Shown: piece after piece, positions 7,680 through 10,644 of the stretch | Numbering within the stretch: position 1 is the first letter of the stretch | How the letters are laid out: each line of letters begins with the position of its first letter | From: Stephanodiscus triporus | Taxonomy: Eukaryota > Bacillariophyta > Thalassiosirophyceae > Thalassiosirales > Thalassiosiraceae | Assembly: GCA_036939755.1 (NCBI GenBank) | Contig: JALLAZ010001029.1 | Span: forward strand, 1 to 10,644 | Direction of reading: 5' to 3' | Length of the DNA stretch: 10,644 nt | Made by a program: the position numbers and the translations under genes | The notes under the pieces: generated by a model | The model's input: the letters and a program-made list of their open reading frames with translations, nothing else | The model's database searches: none | What the model was told of the DNA's origin: nothing

Positions 7680-7889
7680 CCCGAGAATGACATCATTGTC
7701 ATGGCCGACGATGTCGTTACGTCGGGACCTCCTCGCGGCCACGGTGCGGCGGCAATGATTGAAGGTGGTGGGAATTCCCCGCGTGGCCACATTGAGAAAT
7801 CATGACGATGGCGGATGCGCGATTACGAGACTGTGGACGGCGACGACAAACGACGGGTCCAATGCGAGTAGTAGTAGCATTGGACGCAT

Positions 7890-8149
7890 CATGGGTCATG
7901 GGGGAGGAGGAGGTTCGTGGGGCGATTTTTATGTGGTGATGTGTAATGTTTTGGTTGGGTGGGAGGTATGGTAGGTCTGCTGAGCTACTTACAATATCTT
8001 TTCAAGTGGCTTCGTCCTGCCAAATTGTTTTCTTAAGTACGATAGCGAAGCTTGAAGCCTTTTATCGCATCACTTCGTGCCGGCCGCTGAACTCCTCCGA
8101 CTCGAAGCCGCCAGCCTTCACTACCGCAAAAATAATATAAGAAACAACC
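7890..8149. promoter_or_regulatory. Divergent promoter region for the membrane-protein and CENP-X genes
   Basis: About 260 bases lie between the upstream-most possible start of the minus-strand membrane protein and the ATG of CENP-X. The sequence just before 8150 is A-rich (AATAATATAAGAAACAACC), a favourable translation context with A at -3. No specific binding site is recognised. Confidence 0.45.
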
Positions 8150-8562
8150 ATGCCCCCTTCAAGCACAACATCCGGCCGTCAAAGGAGCCGCGGAGGCCGC
8201 AGTACGTCTTCCACTGCAGCGACGATCCCGACTAGCCTCGCTAAAACATGTCTCCAATTACACCACCCCGACCAAAGATTTACCAACGATGCAATCGAAC
8301 TGTCGTCGGAATTTTTGAAGTTCTTCGTCGTCGAAGCGAGGCGTCGGGCGGCCATCGAAGTGAGTACTGCTAACCACCGCATTCTTAATTATTGGAGCTG
8401 AACGGCGGATACTCATGCACCGGGCAATCAATTATCCAGGCAGAATGCGAGGCCGAAGCGGAAATTGAGGATAACGGGGATCGACGGAGGAAGAAAAAGA
8501 TAGATATACGCGCTGATCACATCGCGAAAATCGCCGCAGAGCTACTGTTGGATCTTTCATAA
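8150..8562 (+). CDS. CENPX: CENP-X / MHF2 (FAAP10) histone-fold protein, two exons
   Basis: CENP-X pairs with CENP-S (MHF1) as a histone-fold complex that binds DNA at kinetochores and, with FANCM-type helicases, at stalled replication forks. The model is exon 1 at 8150-8359 (70 codons), intron 8360-8439 and exon 2 at 8440-8562 (40 codons plus stop), giving 110 residues. After a basic Ser-rich N-terminus, the histone fold begins near IPTSLAKTCLQLHH (26-39). It continues with FTNDAIELSSEFLKFFVVEARRR (44-66, the long central helix) and ends IDIRADHIAKIAAELLLDLS (91-110), matching the family's I-x-x-x-H/L-x-K-I-x-x-x-LLLDF ending. An acidic-then-basic insertion, EAEAEIEDNGDRRRKKK, separates the helices and makes the protein longer than the roughly 80-residue animal version. 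Each exon alone looks like an uninformative short frame. Confidence 0.88.
8360..8439 (+). other. Intron in the CENP-X gene
   Basis: This is an 80-nt phase-0 intron with donor GAA|GTGAGT and acceptor TATCCAG|GCA, and a possible branch motif CTAAC near 8370. Splicing is required to connect the central helix to the conserved C-terminal helix. Confidence 0.93.
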
Positions 8563-8581
8563 GCTGGCAGGCTTGAGTCTT

Positions 8582-8611
8582 AATCTCGCCATGCTTCGAA
8601 AACGGATGAAA
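8582..8611 (+). repeat. Dispersed 30-bp repeat, copy 1
   Basis: Direct repeat of 8856-8885 with three mismatches in 30 bases. The shared core is CATGCTTCGAAAAC. This copy lies 20 bases after the CENP-X stop, probably in its 3' UTR. Confidence 0.8.
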
Positions 8612-8855
8612 TCATATCTTTGGTCCCCGTTGGAGGATGTAAGAAGGTGACGATTTTTTTTTGCCAGAGCGGCAGGTTCGCGTTGCATGGCAAAAAGGAC
8701 TTGGCAAAAAATCGGATCCAATCTTGACTCAATGAAGGCGAGGTCGGGTGATAGTTGGACTCGTACTTATATGGTCCTTGAGCTCTGGGGGGGGGGGCAC
8801 GATGGTTTACCTTTCAACGTAAGATACAAACGACCCATGCTCATACTCTATATCA

Positions 8856-8885
8856 AATCTTGTCATGCTTCGAAAACTGATGAAA
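8856..8885 (+). repeat. Dispersed 30-bp repeat, copy 2
   Basis: Second copy of the repeat at 8582-8611, 274 bases further on and in the same orientation. It may mark the edges of a degenerate mobile element or a local duplication; the DNA between the copies shows no obvious coding capacity. Confidence 0.8.
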
Positions 8886-9153
8886 AAAACATCACTGACG
8901 ATCCGTGCCGTTCTCGCATCCTTCCCTGGCATATCGATCCAATCGCTCAGGCGTCGTACACAATCTGAGATCGGTCATGGTTAAGCTCTGCCGTCAGCCG
9001 CTTGCCTCTCGCTCGCGATGCACATCGGCATCGCTGCCCACAGGGGAAACCCGGCGGGAATCACCTTAGGAGGATGAGAGACGACAATGTCAAAAGTCAA
9101 GCTAGCACCTAACGCACTGACGTATGCGTTTTTGATGTTCACATGAAAACCAG

Positions 9154-9278
9154 CTCAGAATTGTGAATTTTTCACATCAGGCATACTGAACATTTCAGTT
9201 AAACACCTCAGACACAGCGAACTCAGAGTTGTGAAATTTTCACAGCTGTCACAGTGAAAAATTTCAGTTAAACACCTC
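9154..9278 (+). repeat. Two-copy direct repeat carrying paired palindromes
   Basis: Units at about 9154-9209 and 9222-9278 are similar along 56-57 bases, identical at both ends (CTCAG and TTTCAGTTAAACACCTC). Each unit contains two short palindromes: TGTGAA-N3-TTCACA at 9162-9176 and 9230-9244, and a TGAA/TTCA palindrome at 9185-9199 and 9255-9266. Centres within each unit are about 23 bases apart. The array ends about 80 bases before the BTB-TLDc start codon, so a promoter role is plausible. Confidence 0.85.
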
Positions 9279-9359
9279 CGTGCCCCCTATGACGAAGCGA
9301 AGAGCTAGCACATAATTGGACATAATTTATATGAAATAGCTAGTCGAGATTGAAAAAGA

Positions 9360-10644
9360 ATGAACCAGCTGAACGTTGCCCGCAAATCCCTCGAAATAGC
9401 CCGTGACAACATCGAGCGAGATCTTAACGAGATAATCTCGGCACTCAAGCAAGGAAAGAGCGGGCTGGTAAAGCGCTTGAACGAGTTGAATATCAAGAAG
9501 CATGAAATCGCCGAAGCAAATGGCAATCTAGATGCCGCAGACAATGACCTCGTGGAAATCAATGCCGGCGGGAAAATCGTAGTTGCCAAGCGATCTACCT
9601 TGACTCAAATACAAGGAACCAGGTTGGAAGCATTGTTCAGCGGGCGATGGGATAAGAAGCTGTTGCGGGACAGCCACGGACGCATCTTCCTTGACGTTAA
9701 CCCGACTTGTTTCCAAGCCATTGTCGATTATCTGAGCGAGAGGATGATTTCATCCGAGGACAGTCCTCCGAGTCCTCCAAGTGTGGATGATGAGCGCGCA
9801 CACATTCTTCAATGCCAGCTTGAGTTGTTTGGGCTCTTGGATAAGGTGCCAACTATAGACGTTGAATTTCCTGACAGCAACATCATCGAAGATGCTGGGC
9901 ATTGCACCGTACTTCATGATTGGCTCAAGGAAGATGGTTCAGATGGGGAGTTGAGTCTTCTTTATCGAGGATCTAGCGATGGACTATCAACTTCGGCCTT
10001 CCACTCCAAGTGCGACAACATGGGTTGCACCCTCACCATCATCGAAACGACTTGTGGTAAAGTCATTGGAGGGTATTCCAACACATCCTGGACAAGCAGT
10101 GGCAGCTACAGTGCGGCGAACAAGGCCTTTTTGTTCACGCTCTCTGGCGGCGGAATATCATCTCCCTGCAAGATGAAATTGAAGGATGAGAATGACCAAT
10201 ATGCAATCGCCAATGGTTCATATCGTGGCCCAACATTTGGTGGCGGCCATGACATGTCTGTGGATGGTTCTCAAGTTAAAATTTATCCGGGATATTCCTA
10301 CCACGCAGGGCCACTCACAGAAGGATCGTATACCATCAACGAAATGGAAGTCTTTCAAGTGACCAACTCATCACCTCAAGCAAGGATTGCTACTTCGAAA
10401 GGAAAACAACCCAAGCATACCAGCAAGGCCCTCAAGTCTGCTCAGGGTAAAACTCAGACAGTTGAACCATTCACCAGCAGGTTCTCAGATGACATCAATA
10501 AAGCGATCAACGCAAACGTTCAAGCCGAGTCGGAAATGCTCCAGCTTGAAGAAAGTTTTGAGGATGAGCAAACATTCATCGAGAAATTCGCAAGCGGCGA
10601 TGCAAAGGATGTTGTCGCGCTCAATGTCAGCGGCACCATCATGG
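9360..10644 (+). CDS. BTB (T1)-TLDc domain protein, C-terminally cut by the window
   Basis: Open frame of 428 codons with no stop before the window ends. The ATG at 9360 is preceded by an in-frame TGA three codons upstream. Residues 1-60 are a predicted coiled coil. Residues 63-163 are a KCTD/T1-type BTB domain (DLVEINAGGKIVVAKRSTL, then LEALFSGRWD, DSHGRIFLDVNPTCFQAIVDYL). Residues about 185-334 are a TLDc domain (LLYRGSSDGLSTSAFHSKCD, TLTIIETTCGKVIGGYSNTSW, FLFTLSGG, then the FGGGHDMSV and EMEVFQV strands). A Lys-rich linker and a second coiled coil follow. At 416-428 KDVVALNVSGTIM restarts a BTB domain, so the full protein probably has at least two BTB units. By analogy, BTB/T1 domains oligomerise and can recruit cullin-3 ligases, and TLDc proteins are linked to oxidative stress protection and V-ATPase interaction. 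Neither role is demonstrated here. There are no introns so far. Confidence 0.9.
   Translation, partial: MNQLNVARKSLEIARDNIERDLNEIISALKQGKSGLVKRLNELNIKKHEIAEANGNLDAADNDLVEINAGGKIVVAKRSTLTQIQGTRLEALFSGRWDKKLLRDSHGRIFLDVNPTCFQAIVDYLSERMISSEDSPPSPPSVDDERAHILQCQLELFGLLDKVPTIDVEFPDSNIIEDAGHCTVLHDWLKEDGSDGELSLLYRGSSDGLSTSAFHSKCDNMGCTLTIIETTCGKVIGGYSNTSWTSSGSYSAANKAFLFTLSGGGISSPCKMKLKDENDQYAIANGSYRGPTFGGGHDMSVDGSQVKIYPGYSYHAGPLTEGSYTINEMEVFQVTNSSPQARIATSKGKQPKHTSKALKSAQGKTQTVEPFTSRFSDDINKAINANVQAESEMLQLEESFEDEQTFIEKFASGDAKDVVALNVSGTIM

Larger units (their letters stand above)
8563..9359. other. Intergenic region with repeats and no confident gene
   Basis: Nearly 800 bases lie between the CENP-X stop and the BTB-TLDc start. 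The region holds a pair of 30-bp dispersed repeats, a poly-G tract near 8788-8797, and a two-copy repeat close to the BTB-TLDc gene. An open frame at 8687-8968 encodes about 93 residues without a recognisable domain and overlaps one of the repeats, so I do not call it a gene. Confidence 0.6.

Noticed and set aside
7800..7802. A second selenocysteine UGA in the membrane-protein gene
   Set aside because: The context SSS-TGA-FLNV has no redox motif or homologous Cys position, and I found no supporting SECIS. An intron, start-site or sequence issue is more likely.
8687..8968. 93-residue open frame downstream of CENP-X
   Set aside because: It spans a poly-G tract and one of the dispersed repeats and shows no recognisable domain; transcription evidence would be needed.
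9154..9278. CRISPR-like array or heat-shock element
   Set aside because: There are only two imperfect units with no unique spacers of constant size, and the GAA/TTC spacing is 3-4 bases where 2 would be expected in a heat-shock element.

Overview
The window looks like nuclear DNA from a photosynthetic stramenopile, most probably a diatom. Three things suggest this: short GT-AG introns (77-276 nt) in compact, closely packed genes; a plastid-type isoprenoid enzyme (DXR) whose N-terminus is a signal peptide followed by an AHS|FVPP motif, like the ASAFAP motif used for import into red-alga-derived secondary plastids; and a UGA codon that appears to encode selenocysteine. The species is not determinable from sequence alone.

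Layout. (1) 1-151: upstream region with two long perfect palindromes. (2) 152-1067 (+): a two-exon DsbA/FrnE-family thioredoxin-fold oxidoreductase in which the first Cys of the CPWC active site is an in-frame TGA (UPWC), followed by a candidate SECIS stem-loop (1115-1178) and AATAAA. (3) 1473-3269 (-): two-exon DXR of the plastid MEP pathway, convergent with the selenoprotein gene. (4) 3855-5954 (+): a long, low-complexity, probably secreted or organelle-directed protein of unknown function with a six-copy EIARDDD repeat; it diverges from DXR. (5) 6289-7679 (-), possibly extending to 7889: a polytopic membrane protein of unknown function with one probable intron. (6) 8150-8562 (+): a two-exon CENP-X/MHF2 histone-fold protein. 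(7) 8563-9359: intergenic DNA with dispersed and tandem repeats. (8) 9360-end (+): a BTB(T1)-TLDc protein cut off by the window edge just as a second BTB domain begins.

The genes do not form an operon or an obvious pathway. Each appears to be an independent eukaryotic transcription unit. The strongest result is the selenoprotein: the UGA falls exactly on the catalytic cysteine, the reading frame is intact and homologous on both sides, the intron joins at the expected place, and a SECIS-like fold lies in the 3' UTR. A second unexplained pattern is a 14-bp palindrome, GTATGAWWTCATAC, present three times: twice upstream of the selenoprotein gene and once upstream of the likely start of the gene at 3855.
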